Shown piece after piece: positions 19,739 through 29,194 of a DNA stretch of 29,401 nucleotides; the first letter of the stretch is position 1, and the number at the start of each line of letters is the position of its first letter. The translations under genes were made by a program, and so were the position numbers. The notes under the pieces were generated by a model. The model worked only from the letters and a program-made list of their open reading frames with translations, made no database searches and was not told the origin of the DNA. This DNA is from a virus. The stretch covers positions 1-29,401 of the IMG/VR virus record IMGVR_UViG_3300006916_000250. The stretch is one strand, 5' to 3'.

Positions 19739-22700
19739 TTAGTAAGGGGGTAACTCGTCAAAGAGTTCCCTCTTTCTTTTTAAGTATCCCTCTAAAGTTG
19801 TTAGTTCAACATTAGTCATATCTTTAAGTTTATTCTTTATACCAAGCTCATTCATAATTCTTTTTAGTTTGGCATCTCCAACTTGTCTGTCTATCTTAAC
19901 CCTTCTGTAGTCTATACCCTCTTTAGTATTAGGCATTACACTTAGCTCATCTCTTACAACAGCCTTAGCTCTCCGAATCGCAGCCTGTACGTATTGTTGT
20001 TTATCTGCAAGACTTGCGTTCTTAAAACCTTTTCTCTTTAACAGTAGTTCAGCCTCTTGTTCTAGTACAGGTGTTATTATACGGTTAACGTAGTTATCAT
20101 GCTTAGGTATACCTGTGTATATACTACTTCTCCAGTTAGGTTTACCCACCATACCAAACATTATTTCTGTAGCAGTTCTAGGTTGTTTAACTCGCACACC
20201 CATTATGGTTTGCATTGGACTAGGATCATAAATATCACCCTCTCTGTATGCAACCTGAGCTTTCTCTCCCATTAAAAACTCATCATCATCTGTAAACATT
20301 CTTGTTAGACTCTCAAATATATTATCTGTGTATTTAAGACCGTTTAACGACAATGCTCCCCCAAACCCATCCGCTAATCTTCGGTCTATTCCCGGATCTG
20401 TGTCTGAAGCGTACCCCACTATTCTGTTTACTGGATCTAAAAACCTAGTGTACCCTGACCCTATGTTCCCTAGTAGTGTCCCAAAACCTTGGTTTAGTAG
20501 AAACTTTACATAAGAACCTTCGTCTCCCTCAAGTAATCCTCTCTCAATAAATGAGTACAGCTTAGTAAGATCGTTACCAAAAGATAAGTCTTTTGCTGTT
20601 TGACCAATGGCAATTTGTTTACCAAACTCTAGTGCTATGTCTGAGGTGTCACCCCCTTTTAGTAGCGTGTTAAAGTACCTACCTGCTGCCATAACTAAAG
20701 ATAGTGGGAAGGTGTTTGCTATATCCACAACATCCCCACTACCTGTTTCTATCTCGTTAAAAGCATATCCCTTTGCTTCTTGCTTTTCTTGAAAGTCCAT
20801 TGATAAAAACAACGCTGTAGTACCCACCGTTGCTTTTGATAAAGCTTCAACAGCGTCTACCTTTTGCCCTCTAAACATAGCACCTATAGCAGGTAATAGT
20901 CCAGTTGGTCCCCATGCGTAAGAGAATGCTACTACGTTATTCATAAATCTACCAAAGGGTAGTATAAATCCACCCACAGGATTGCCTGAAACAAACTCTA
21001 CACCCTTTGCTAATTCTCTTCCATAGTATCCGGGTCTGTCAAAAATATTTACATTTTCTAATTGTTTGGTATAGTCAAAAGAAAACACAGACTTCATTGT
21101 GTCCTCTAGAGCTTTGTCCACAACCTCCTCAGATAATTCAGAAAAGTCTCCTTTTTCTATAGCATCTGAAAATGTCATTTGCTTTTGTATACGTAATTGT
21201 TTATCCAAAGAGTTCATAAACACTTGACTCTTCGTAACACTGTCCTGTAAACGCACACCTGATATTTTGGCAGCTCCATCCGCTATACTTTCAAAAGCTC
21301 TGAATATACCATTAGCTTCGTCTATATCAAATCTCTTTGCTGTTCTGTCAACACCGCCTGAAAAGGTATCAAATAATCTTTGTCTTAACTTAGGATCAGT
21401 TTGAAGTATCTGCATGTATGAGTCATAGGTTGCGTATGGATCAACAAGAGTTTTAAACTTTTCTTTTTGAAGTTGAAACATAGCTTTGGATAAAGCAAAG
21501 TCTTTACGTCCTGCTTCACTTAGGCTACCACCTTTCATTAAACCTAACGTAGCGTAGATACCCCCTTGTAAAACTTCAGCAAGAGCATTAGCGGTGTACC
21601 ATTGTCCCCAACCAAACACGTTAACGGCTGTTGTTTGTGGCGCAGATACAAGCATTCTTTTCCATAAGTTTTGTGCATAGCCTATAGATACAGGCGATCC
21701 TGTTCTCTTTTCATCAGCCATAGCTTCTAATACTTCTTCTACAAAATCTCTAGGCAATGCCTGTTCGTCTGCTATTTTCTGAGATACCGTACCTTGTAGG
21801 TAAGCTAAATCTTCTCTTAACTTCTTGCCCTGTACAGCCACAAGAGTTTGTGCAGAGTCACGTATACTTCTAGCAACAACACCTGCTATTCTTGGTGCTA
21901 AGTTATCACGTATACTACCAAATCGCATGCCTGTATGTTTATGAACTAGGTCATCAATCTGTCTGGCTTTTGGTTCAGGTAAACTACTTAGTATTATACC
22001 TAGTTGATCTGATTTTGTTGTGCTAGATGGAAACTTAAACCCTGCTTCTTTTGCTAGATCTATTATGTATGTGCCGTCTTTTTTGTTACCTATCAAGCGA
22101 GTAACAACATTGGGACGTAATGGCATATCTAACTTCTTTTCTTTTCTAACAAACACATTTCCTAGCTCGTCTATCTGTATAGTAGATAGTCCCTCTAGAT
22201 CTGCTGCTTCATTATCTAAAGCGTTTTTTGCCAGTATCTTTTGTCCTTCACGAGCTAACTCTTGTTGTATTAGACCGCCATCTTTTTCTTGTTCAAATGT
22301 TTTTTCTAAAGCTTTTTCAAATTTATCACCAAACTTTACTCTTGATTGTTTAGTTACTTGCACACCTTCAGTTGTCTTTTTTGCAGCTCTTCTGAGCTTG
22401 TTATACATACCATCTCTATCTGTCTTTACTTTTGTTTTTGGTAAAGATGCTATAGCAAGAGATGTACCTGCTAAAGAAGAACCTCCTGCAACAATAGTTT
22501 GTGATAGATCAAAATCATCTCTAGATCCTGCTTTTATTTCTGTAGCCTGAAGTTGTCTGTCCTGTGCAACAGCCACACCTGCGTCTGCAACACCAGTTGC
22601 TCCTGCTACTTTTAAGCGTTGTTGGTTTAGACCTTTTTGTATTACGTCATTGTATGCTTTTCTTGCTGACTCTTTTGACACACCTATATTGGGGTACTCT

Positions 22701-23230
22701 GAAGTCAACTTTTTTCTGTAGGCTTGCATGGCTTTCTTCTTAACTGCTTTTGTAGCAGCCTTACCACCTAGCATACTCAAACCTTTACCTACACCAAATC
22801 CTAAATAAGTAGAGGGGGAAGATACTATAGCTTGTATGTAATCAGACACACCATCAACAGCCCCATACAGCCCATCGTTTACAAACACATTGCCTAGTCT
22901 GTCGTAAACCTTAAAGGCTTCTGCAGCTCTTGCTCTTTTTGCATCATCCGCTTTGTGCATATATAAAGCCTCTGCCATAGTAGACGCTTCGTTAACATTA
23001 AAGAATCGCATATGCCGTGTGAAAGCATCTACGACTTCTTCTGGGTTTTTTGTGAGAAAGTGCTTACCTTTTCTGTCTACCATGTATGCTCTGATTGCAT
23101 CTAGGTAAGCAGTGTTTTGTTCTAAATCATCCATAGTTAGAGCAGAATCTTCTCCAGATAATGTTCTTTCTACAGGTGTTATTTTAGCAGGGTTATTATC
23201 CCCCATGTACTCTTGAAATAAATTAGCCAT
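19739..23230 (-). CDS. Large virion protein, putative internal/ejection protein
   Basis: The 1163-residue protein is the last gene of the leftward virion operon. It has an N-terminal helical region, Gly/Ala-rich hydrophobic stretches (for example STYLGFGVGKGLSMLGGKAA near 138-157 and GPTGLLPAIGAMF near 785) and long amphipathic helices. It has no enzyme motif that I can see. Its size, amphipathic hydrophobic segments and position beside the 961-residue protein and the LysM transglycosylase suit an internal core protein ejected during entry, like T7 gp16. Five bases separate its ATG from the previous stop. Confidence 0.7.
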   Translation of the reverse strand: MANLFQEYMGDNNPAKITPVERTLSGEDSALTMDDLEQNTAYLDAIRAYMVDRKGKHFLTKNPEEVVDAFTRHMRFFNVNEASTMAEALYMHKADDAKRARAAEAFKVYDRLGNVFVNDGLYGAVDGVSDYIQAIVSSPSTYLGFGVGKGLSMLGGKAATKAVKKKAMQAYRKKLTSEYPNIGVSKESARKAYNDVIQKGLNQQRLKVAGATGVADAGVAVAQDRQLQATEIKAGSRDDFDLSQTIVAGGSSLAGTSLAIASLPKTKVKTDRDGMYNKLRRAAKKTTEGVQVTKQSRVKFGDKFEKALEKTFEQEKDGGLIQQELAREGQKILAKNALDNEAADLEGLSTIQIDELGNVFVRKEKKLDMPLRPNVVTRLIGNKKDGTYIIDLAKEAGFKFPSSTTKSDQLGIILSSLPEPKARQIDDLVHKHTGMRFGSIRDNLAPRIAGVVARSIRDSAQTLVAVQGKKLREDLAYLQGTVSQKIADEQALPRDFVEEVLEAMADEKRTGSPVSIGYAQNLWKRMLVSAPQTTAVNVFGWGQWYTANALAEVLQGGIYATLGLMKGGSLSEAGRKDFALSKAMFQLQKEKFKTLVDPYATYDSYMQILQTDPKLRQRLFDTFSGGVDRTAKRFDIDEANGIFRAFESIADGAAKISGVRLQDSVTKSQVFMNSLDKQLRIQKQMTFSDAIEKGDFSELSEEVVDKALEDTMKSVFSFDYTKQLENVNIFDRPGYYGRELAKGVEFVSGNPVGGFILPFGRFMNNVVAFSYAWGPTGLLPAIGAMFRGQKVDAVEALSKATVGTTALFLSMDFQEKQEAKGYAFNEIETGSGDVVDIANTFPLSLVMAAGRYFNTLLKGGDTSDIALEFGKQIAIGQTAKDLSFGNDLTKLYSFIERGLLEGDEGSYVKFLLNQGFGTLLGNIGSGYTRFLDPVNRIVGYASDTDPGIDRRLADGFGGALSLNGLKYTDNIFESLTRMFTDDDEFLMGEKAQVAYREGDIYDPSPMQTIMGVRVKQPRTATEIMFGMVGKPNWRSSIYTGIPKHDNYVNRIITPVLEQEAELLLKRKGFKNASLADKQQYVQAAIRRAKAVVRDELSVMPNTKEGIDYRRVKIDRQVGDAKLKRIMNELGIKNKLKDMTNVELTTLEGYLKRKRELFDELPPY
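19748..19781 (+). terminator. Terminator of the rightward operon
   Basis: GGG-T-AACTC (19748-19756) pairs with GAGTT-CCC (19663+100 = 19763-19770) around a GTCAAA loop, with one bulged T, followed by the T-rich TCTTTCTTTTT (19771-19781). It lies inside the 3' end of the convergent virion gene and 22 nt past the last plus-strand stop. Confidence 0.6.
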
Positions 23231-23235
23231 TAAGT

Positions 23236-24522
23236 TTACCTTACTTTAGGTTTACCATTTTCGTTATAGTATTTACCCCAACTCTGTTTCCATTTTCTCT
23301 TTGCTTCTTTTTCCTGTGGCATAGGAGGTCCATCAGGTAGTTTCTGTCCATACCTTGCAAGATGGGACGCACCAAAAGCCTGAAGAAAATCATATATAGC
23401 TCTACTACCATTCTGTGCTACCATTTCAGGTAAGGCATTTCTAGCACCGTCTAAATTATCGCCTCCTGTTGTAGTATCTGTTGTACCGCCTGTTGTAGTA
23501 TTTGTTGTATTGTCTGTTCCACCACCTGTAGTAGTGCCTGTAGTAACGCTTATAGTAGTCCCTTGTAAGAAAGGTATTTCTTTTACTTGTGCTTCGCTTA
23601 GATCAAACACATCTATAACTTTTTGTCTAGCTCTTGCCTCAGCATATGCTTTTGCTATTTGATATATATCACCACCAAATCCTAAAGATTCAAAAGCAGG
23701 ATCTATTGTTTGATTTAGTATGCCCTGTGTAATTTTAGATCTGTTAGCCATTGTTGGATTCAACCCAAACGCCTTTATTATCTCTGCCTCATTCTTTAAC
23801 AAGTCATCAATAGTATCAGCGTAAAGCTTTTCGTATCTAGCTCTGTCTGTACTGCTTATAATGACAGGAAACTTAGTTACATCCATCTCTGCAGCCTCAA
23901 ACTCACCACCAAAAGCATCAGCATACCTGCTCTTCATTGCTATCTCGTTGATGTCCTTAATACTATAGTCACCCTTGTACATAGTGTTCTCTAACTTTCG
24001 TCTTACTCTTTCCTTTGGATTTAAATTAAGAGCTGCAAAAATTAAGTTACCCATGAATGCTTCATCGTTGTCTGATGGCATAGCCTTTTCGTTTTCTTTG
24101 AATAGGTTAAATGTTCTATTCCAAAACTCTTCCATAGGCATAGCATCATCTTTAAACTCAGCAGGTAAATCAAGTATCTCGTCAACCATTTCTGGAGTTA
24201 GTTCTTCAGGATTCCTACTTGTAAGTTTCTGTTGCTTTATCTCTCTTAGTTTCTTTTCTATTTCTTTAAGGCTAGTAATAGGATCTCCATCCTTTGCATA
24301 ATACATAATGTGTCTATTCTTAGCCCCTAATCCTCTAAGTTTAGTTGCTAAATTTTTAGCAGTGTCTACATCTAACAATCTCTTTTTAAAATCTTGCTTG
24401 TTAATATCAAATCTGTCCATTTCCTTTTCTTCAAAGGCAAGACCAATAGTTCCTCTATCTTTTATACCTTGCGTCATCTGATTCAAAAATGCTGCTGTAA
24501 ATGCTTTACCTTGTCTACTCAT
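23236..24522 (-). CDS. Virion-region protein with Thr/Gly-rich linker
   Basis: The 428-residue protein is mainly helical and charged, with NPEELTPEMVDEILDLP and NPKERVRRKLENTMY as landmarks. Around residues 320-353 it has a low-complexity linker of TTGGGTD-, NTTTGGTT- and TTTGGD-type units, then a short C-terminal domain rich in basic residues. Such linkers join domains of virion proteins. Its ATG overlaps the previous TAA by one base (TAATG). No known family was recognised, and a structural role is inferred from position. Confidence 0.7.
   Translation of the reverse strand: MSRQGKAFTAAFLNQMTQGIKDRGTIGLAFEEKEMDRFDINKQDFKKRLLDVDTAKNLATKLRGLGAKNRHIMYYAKDGDPITSLKEIEKKLREIKQQKLTSRNPEELTPEMVDEILDLPAEFKDDAMPMEEFWNRTFNLFKENEKAMPSDNDEAFMGNLIFAALNLNPKERVRRKLENTMYKGDYSIKDINEIAMKSRYADAFGGEFEAAEMDVTKFPVIISSTDRARYEKLYADTIDDLLKNEAEIIKAFGLNPTMANRSKITQGILNQTIDPAFESLGFGGDIYQIAKAYAEARARQKVIDVFDLSEAQVKEIPFLQGTTISVTTGTTTGGGTDNTTNTTTGGTTDTTTGGDNLDGARNALPEMVAQNGSRAIYDFLQAFGASHLARYGQKLPDGPPMPQEKEAKRKWKQSWGKYYNENGKPKVR
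23459..23566 (-). repeat. Tandem-like repeat coding the Thr/Gly linker
   Basis: On the plus strand, units such as CCTGTTGTAGTA and TCTGTTGTA recur, and on the coding strand these read ACT/ACA and GGA/GGC-rich triplets. The copies are imperfect. Such triplet-rich DNA can gain or lose units in frame. Confidence 0.55.
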
Positions 24523-25070
24523 TACATACTCCTAGCCATTAATCCTTTGCCTTCTTTGGGCATATCAGGCATTTCTTCCTGTTCCTGAGGGACGTTTTCA
24601 GCCCCTTCATCCGTAGATACCATCGACTCTTCTAAACTTTCGTCCTCTGACAGCCCTAATTCTACCTCTCTAGCGACTGCATTTCTGACTTGATCTGCTT
24701 GTCTCTTCTTCACTCTCTCATTTTCACTGACAGGAAGTTCTTTTACGTTTATTCCATAATCTTTGGCTGTTGCTAATATTAGTTCATGTAATACAGGAGC
24801 TATAAGTAAACCTATATCTATGCTGTGTTTACCCTCCATCACTCCGTTCATGTATATACCTTTTACTAATGTCGCAAGAGGGAAGCCGTTCTCAAGAGCT
24901 AACATCATGTCCTCAACTATTTCTTTATCTGTTAGTCTAGGTAAATAATATTTTAGAGCATCCTCTGTTGTGGTAAATTCTGCAGGTCTTTCCCACGCAT
25001 ATCCTTTAGGTTCGTCTGTTAAAGACTGTCCGGGAATTGGGGCTTTTAAACGTACACCTTCTTTTATCAT
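24522..25070 (-). CDS. Conserved virion-region protein (182 residues)
   Basis: The N-terminus (VRLKAPIPGQSLTDEPKGYAW, 6-26, in two motifs) and the core with DKEIVEDMMLALENGFPL, GKHSIDIGLLIAPVLHE and an acidic tail resemble a protein conserved in marine podoviruses and T4-like cyanophages, where it is annotated as virion or hypothetical. The PIPGQSLT motif is the recognisable mark. The tail (EQEEMPDMPKEGKG) is probably flexible. Coupled by ATGA to the transglycosylase gene and by TAATG to the next gene. Confidence 0.75.
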   Translation of the reverse strand: MIKEGVRLKAPIPGQSLTDEPKGYAWERPAEFTTTEDALKYYLPRLTDKEIVEDMMLALENGFPLATLVKGIYMNGVMEGKHSIDIGLLIAPVLHELILATAKDYGINVKELPVSENERVKKRQADQVRNAVAREVELGLSEDESLEESMVSTDEGAENVPQEQEEMPDMPKEGKGLMARSM

Positions 25071-26305
25071 CGTACAAACCTCTTTGGTCTAGCCACTATG
25101 GACTGTTTCTCTTCTTCCGTTTTATCATCTAATATTCTGTCTACAAAAGGACTACCTTCTGGAAACGACTTTTCTACTCTATCTTTAAACGTCACTGATC
25201 TTTCCTCTATCTGCCTTATAATCTCGTAAGCTTCTTCTAGAAGTTTTTTACCATCCTGTAACATAGTGGTATTATCTTTTGAGCTATCTGTTACATTGTC
25301 TATCTCTCTTTTTAATGTATTTAATTCCTTCATTAACTGTGCTGACAGTATAGACTCATCCATATCAAAACTATCCGCACCTAAAAACTGCTCTTGGCTA
25401 CCTTTAAATGCGTCTGGTATTTCTGACTCTTTTACCTCGTCCTCTTTAAATGAATCAAATTTAAAAGGTTCTATATTCTCCATAATATTCAACACTGAGT
25501 TAGCGTACTTTGTTGCTTTCTTGTTGCCAGAGCGCACAGCATTAGGACCACCGTTGTACATAGTGGCTATGTCTTTCAGACTTTCTGCACCGTATTTATC
25601 TCTTAGCATAGCAAGATACGCTACACCTGCCTCAACAGATCTCTGTATATTATAACTTCCTGAGCCTTTAGTTAATTGATCCATAGTTATAGGATTACCT
25701 TTAAATTCTTTGTAAAATTTATTAACATCTTTTAGAGCAATGGGTCTGACTTGCATAATGCCTTCTTCATCTAACGCACCCTTTCTATATTTTAAACCTG
25801 ATTCTTGTGTAGCGACAGCCTTAATAAAATTGTAAGGTAGGTCATACTTCTTTGACAGGTCATTCATTATTACATTAAGGTTAGACCCTTCAAACCTATC
25901 GTCAGTAGTGGTGGGAATTATAATATCAGTGTCCTTAGGCTTTGTAAGATTTATAGTGCCACCTGCATATATCATATCTTTATCTCTAATAGCAGGATTA
26001 TCTTGATTTAAACGTAATATCTCAGGGACTGACATATTATATTTAAGTGCAAGTTCAGATAATGTGTCTCCTGATCTCAACTCGTATTGAAATGTGTCCC
26101 CTGCATAATCAGCATTATCTCTTTCATACAGAATGTTTTGTGCCACAGCAACAGGATCATCCGTATTTTCTGCCATAAACTCTGTAACTTTTTGTGATGT
26201 AGGTGCGCCAAGCCCTGACAAAGATATGCCTGTATCTTGACCTGTTCGAGAATCAATATAGTTTTGTCTTGATCTGTTCAAACCTGCTAAATAATCTACT
26301 GCCAT
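25067..26305 (-). CDS. Virion LysM / lytic transglycosylase (SLT) protein
   Basis: The 412-residue protein has a LysM domain (YELRSGDTLSELALKYN to about 121) for peptidoglycan binding. It also has an SLT domain at about 143-280 with catalytic Glu168 (ATQESGLKY), GIMQV (182-186) and YNGGP (250-254). The C-terminal third is charged coiled coil. It cuts glycan chains locally to let DNA and internal proteins cross the wall, as T7 gp16 does with its own domain. No signal peptide. Located between the two large virion proteins. Confidence 0.88.
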   Translation of the reverse strand: MAVDYLAGLNRSRQNYIDSRTGQDTGISLSGLGAPTSQKVTEFMAENTDDPVAVAQNILYERDNADYAGDTFQYELRSGDTLSELALKYNMSVPEILRLNQDNPAIRDKDMIYAGGTINLTKPKDTDIIIPTTTDDRFEGSNLNVIMNDLSKKYDLPYNFIKAVATQESGLKYRKGALDEEGIMQVRPIALKDVNKFYKEFKGNPITMDQLTKGSGSYNIQRSVEAGVAYLAMLRDKYGAESLKDIATMYNGGPNAVRSGNKKATKYANSVLNIMENIEPFKFDSFKEDEVKESEIPDAFKGSQEQFLGADSFDMDESILSAQLMKELNTLKREIDNVTDSSKDNTTMLQDGKKLLEEAYEIIRQIEERSVTFKDRVEKSFPEGSPFVDRILDDKTEEEKQSIVARPKRFVR

Positions 26306-26308
26306 GTT

Positions 26309-29194
26309 TTATCCTGCTCCTGCCCTAATTGTTGCTGCAGCTTTATCTCCATAATAACCAAATATACCGTTAACAACTGCCCCTGCAAAATTACCTAATG
26401 CGCTAGAGTATGCGGTATCTGCTGCCCCATCTGCACTTAGTTCTGCTTTAAGAAGCTCTACTCTTCTAGTCTCAGCGTTCTCTGCAGAAGCAAAAGCATA
26501 CGACATCAAGTCACGCTCTCTTTGCCATATCTCATCAAGACCTTTTTGTGTAAGAGCGTTAGCTTGCAGTGCATCCTGTCTATTTGCTTCGTTCTGTGCA
26601 GCATTGTTTATAGTTGTTAACTGCTGTCTCCATTGTGCGTTAGCTTGGGCTATGACTAACTCGTTTCTTGCATTAAACATATCTCTTTGATTGTTTAGTT
26701 CTTCTTGGAACTTGGTAAGAGCGTTGTCTTCTCCTGCGTTAAACTGTTCCATTGCATTCTTCTGTGCAGAGTTGAACTCGTCTACTTGTGTTTCTAGCTT
26801 TAAGAAAAACTGATTCGCTTGGTTTTCACTTGTAGCGTTAAACTGTTTCATTGCGTTCTCAGAAGCTACATCTGTAAACAAACCTTGTATGATAGATTGA
26901 TTAGCAAACATGTCAACTTGTTGTTCTGCATTAAAGTTTGCCATATCCATTTGTAAAAATGCGTCTGCGTTTCTTACTTCAGCTTGTTGTCTGTTATTAA
27001 GATTAGCCATATCAGCCTGTTGAATAGCTGCAGCTTTTGCCATTACAAGAGCTTGTTTATTACCTAGAACTGTTAAGTCCGTAGTCTGAGCTAACTGAGC
27101 ATTCTCTAATGCTATTTGCACTTCGGCTGTAAAGTTTCTATTTGCTATATCTGATATAGTTGCAGCATTTCGTACTCTTGCTTGGAATCCTTGATCAAAC
27201 TCCATACCTAAAAACTGCGCTCTTTGTTGAGCAGCTAGTATAGCACGTTGCTGTCTATTACTAATATTTTGTGCCTCAAACGATGCTACTGTCTTTGCAT
27301 CTTGCATAGCTATAGGTAATGCACTCTCCATTGCAGCCTGTACGATAGCTTGTCCTGCCATAGAACTTGCCGCCAAGCCTCTTTGTGCCATGATAGCGGT
27401 GGCTTGACGCATAGCACCTGCAGCCCAAGGTGGAGGATTGCCACCCTCAAACTGTGTCATAAGACTTGTAAGTTGTCCTTGTACAGTAGCCTGACTTGAT
27501 GGTGCGCCTGTTGCTGCCTCAACTCCTTCAAGAAAGTTTTTAGCAACTTCTGCATTTGCAACACCTGATATTAACTCGCCTTGCTCTAGTTTTCTTTTAG
27601 CAGGAGATTCTACTTGCACATTGTTTGTGTCTGTGGCAGCCTCTTCATCACGAATAGCTAACTCATCTTGTTTTATTGTTTGTGCTTTTGCCTCAGCATC
27701 TGGACTTAATGTGCCTGTGGTAGTTTTTAGTGTCTCATCTCTTATGTCCTGAGCTACTTCTGAGGCAGTCTTCGTTACTGTGGTTGGTTGTGTAGGATCA
27801 CCAACAGTGTCTGCTGTGCCTTCTCTTACGTCTGCATCTGTTCTATCGTCTACCTCTCCAGTGCCTTCTGTTATAAGTTGGTTTGCTATTGACGTATCAT
27901 CACTAGGGATAAGATTGACTTGTTGCCTTGTTAATATGTCATCAGGTGTGGACACAGTAGTGCCAACCGCTTCGGCTGCAGTGGGTATACCAACAGACTG
28001 AAAGGACTGTGAAGCAGAAGAAACCGCAGCTTCTTTCTGTGTAAGTGTTACCCCCATGTTAGTTATTTTATCTACAAGCTCTTGTCTTTTCTTGTCAGAC
28101 GCTTCATCAGTAGGTAACTGAGCCAATTCTTGTTGTAGGTTAGCTAACTTTTGTCGTTCTGCTGCTAGTTCTGCTTGCGCAGTATTAAGATTTTTTCTAG
28201 CGTCATCTCTAGCTTTAGAGTCTGTATTCCCTCCTGTAGTTGGGAATGGATTTACCACATTAGGATCTTTTACGTCACCCCCTTCTTGAAACTCAGGCTT
28301 ACCTTGACGCTCTAAAAACTTCTCTCTGCGTCTCTCGTTAAACTCCTGCATCTCACGCATTTGGTCTTTGTCAATTTGTTCTTGCGATCTTTCGTATAAT
28401 CTTTGTTCTTCTTGTTCTCTCTTTCTTATCTCGTCTGCAAGTCTTCCTGTAAAATCCTCACGTTGCATAAGCATTTTATTCTTGCGGTCTACGTCCTCTT
28501 GCATTCTTTTCTGATAAAGAGGTATTTCTCCTGTAGGCTCTTGCGCCCCTTGTGGCATCTCTTTATCTGCGTAAGATAGAAGTTCTTTATATAGTTCGTT
28601 ATCTGCTTTAGCATCTTTACCTGCAAACATCAATCTAGTTGAGAAAGGCATGTCTGCTTGTCTACCTATCTTAGCATCTACACTATTAGCAAGTAACTTT
28701 AAATAGTGATCTTCTGCTATTCTTCCTAAGAAAGGTAACTTTTCTATTAACTCATATGTTTGTCTGTCTCCTTGAAAGTCTACGTTTGCTTTTACTCTTT
28801 CAGCTAGTATCTTTCTTTTTACCTGATTGTCTCGCATCAAGTTATCTACATCACCACCGTTTGCATAACCCATCAACGGATCTGCAGTAGTAGGATAAAC
28901 CATAGTAGGATTACCTCTAGTCTCTATAACATTGTCTAAATATCTTTGAATCTCAGGAGACTTTGGTTCTGTGCTTGCAGTTCGTTTTACGGCAGCATCA
29001 AATAGTTTGCTAGACTTATTATCAAAGCCACCCACTTGACCGCCGTACTGAAAGCTTCTCTCTTCTAACATGTCTTGCGCTCTCTTGTGCATACCTGCTA
29101 GATACTCAGCACCCTCTCGTGTGTTAGCTCTCAAACCTTTTTGCTGTAACATTTTACTAGCCTGATCAGGTGTAAATCCTAAAAACTGTTTCAT
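26309..29194 (-). CDS. Internal virion-like protein with Asn/Gln/Ala-rich coiled coil
   Basis: This 961-residue protein begins with a small helical domain (GFTPDQASKMLQQKGLRANT) and has three [FY]xxGG[QD]V boxes (48-54, 110-116 and 302-308). Highly charged coiled coils lie at 230-300, and a Thr/Ala/Asp-rich middle follows. From about 640 to 920 it is alanine-, glutamine- and asparagine-rich with near-repeats such as ADMANLNNRQQ and MDMANFNAEQQ. The extreme C-terminus is Gly/Ala-rich and hydrophobic. This pattern is typical of ejected core or internal proteins of marine podoviruses. Coupled to the upstream membrane-protein gene by ATGA. Confidence 0.75.
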   Translation of the reverse strand: MKQFLGFTPDQASKMLQQKGLRANTREGAEYLAGMHKRAQDMLEERSFQYGGQVGGFDNKSSKLFDAAVKRTASTEPKSPEIQRYLDNVIETRGNPTMVYPTTADPLMGYANGGDVDNLMRDNQVKRKILAERVKANVDFQGDRQTYELIEKLPFLGRIAEDHYLKLLANSVDAKIGRQADMPFSTRLMFAGKDAKADNELYKELLSYADKEMPQGAQEPTGEIPLYQKRMQEDVDRKNKMLMQREDFTGRLADEIRKREQEEQRLYERSQEQIDKDQMREMQEFNERRREKFLERQGKPEFQEGGDVKDPNVVNPFPTTGGNTDSKARDDARKNLNTAQAELAAERQKLANLQQELAQLPTDEASDKKRQELVDKITNMGVTLTQKEAAVSSASQSFQSVGIPTAAEAVGTTVSTPDDILTRQQVNLIPSDDTSIANQLITEGTGEVDDRTDADVREGTADTVGDPTQPTTVTKTASEVAQDIRDETLKTTTGTLSPDAEAKAQTIKQDELAIRDEEAATDTNNVQVESPAKRKLEQGELISGVANAEVAKNFLEGVEAATGAPSSQATVQGQLTSLMTQFEGGNPPPWAAGAMRQATAIMAQRGLAASSMAGQAIVQAAMESALPIAMQDAKTVASFEAQNISNRQQRAILAAQQRAQFLGMEFDQGFQARVRNAATISDIANRNFTAEVQIALENAQLAQTTDLTVLGNKQALVMAKAAAIQQADMANLNNRQQAEVRNADAFLQMDMANFNAEQQVDMFANQSIIQGLFTDVASENAMKQFNATSENQANQFFLKLETQVDEFNSAQKNAMEQFNAGEDNALTKFQEELNNQRDMFNARNELVIAQANAQWRQQLTTINNAAQNEANRQDALQANALTQKGLDEIWQRERDLMSYAFASAENAETRRVELLKAELSADGAADTAYSSALGNFAGAVVNGIFGYYGDKAAATIRAGAG

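Noticed and set aside
22020-22550. A 176-codon plus-strand frame
   Set aside because: Lies antisense within the continuous 1163-codon virion gene. Its Ser/Phe-rich composition is that of a complementary-strand shadow.
25266-25655. A 129-codon plus-strand frame
   Set aside because: Antisense to the LysM-transglycosylase gene, with no start signal; a shadow.
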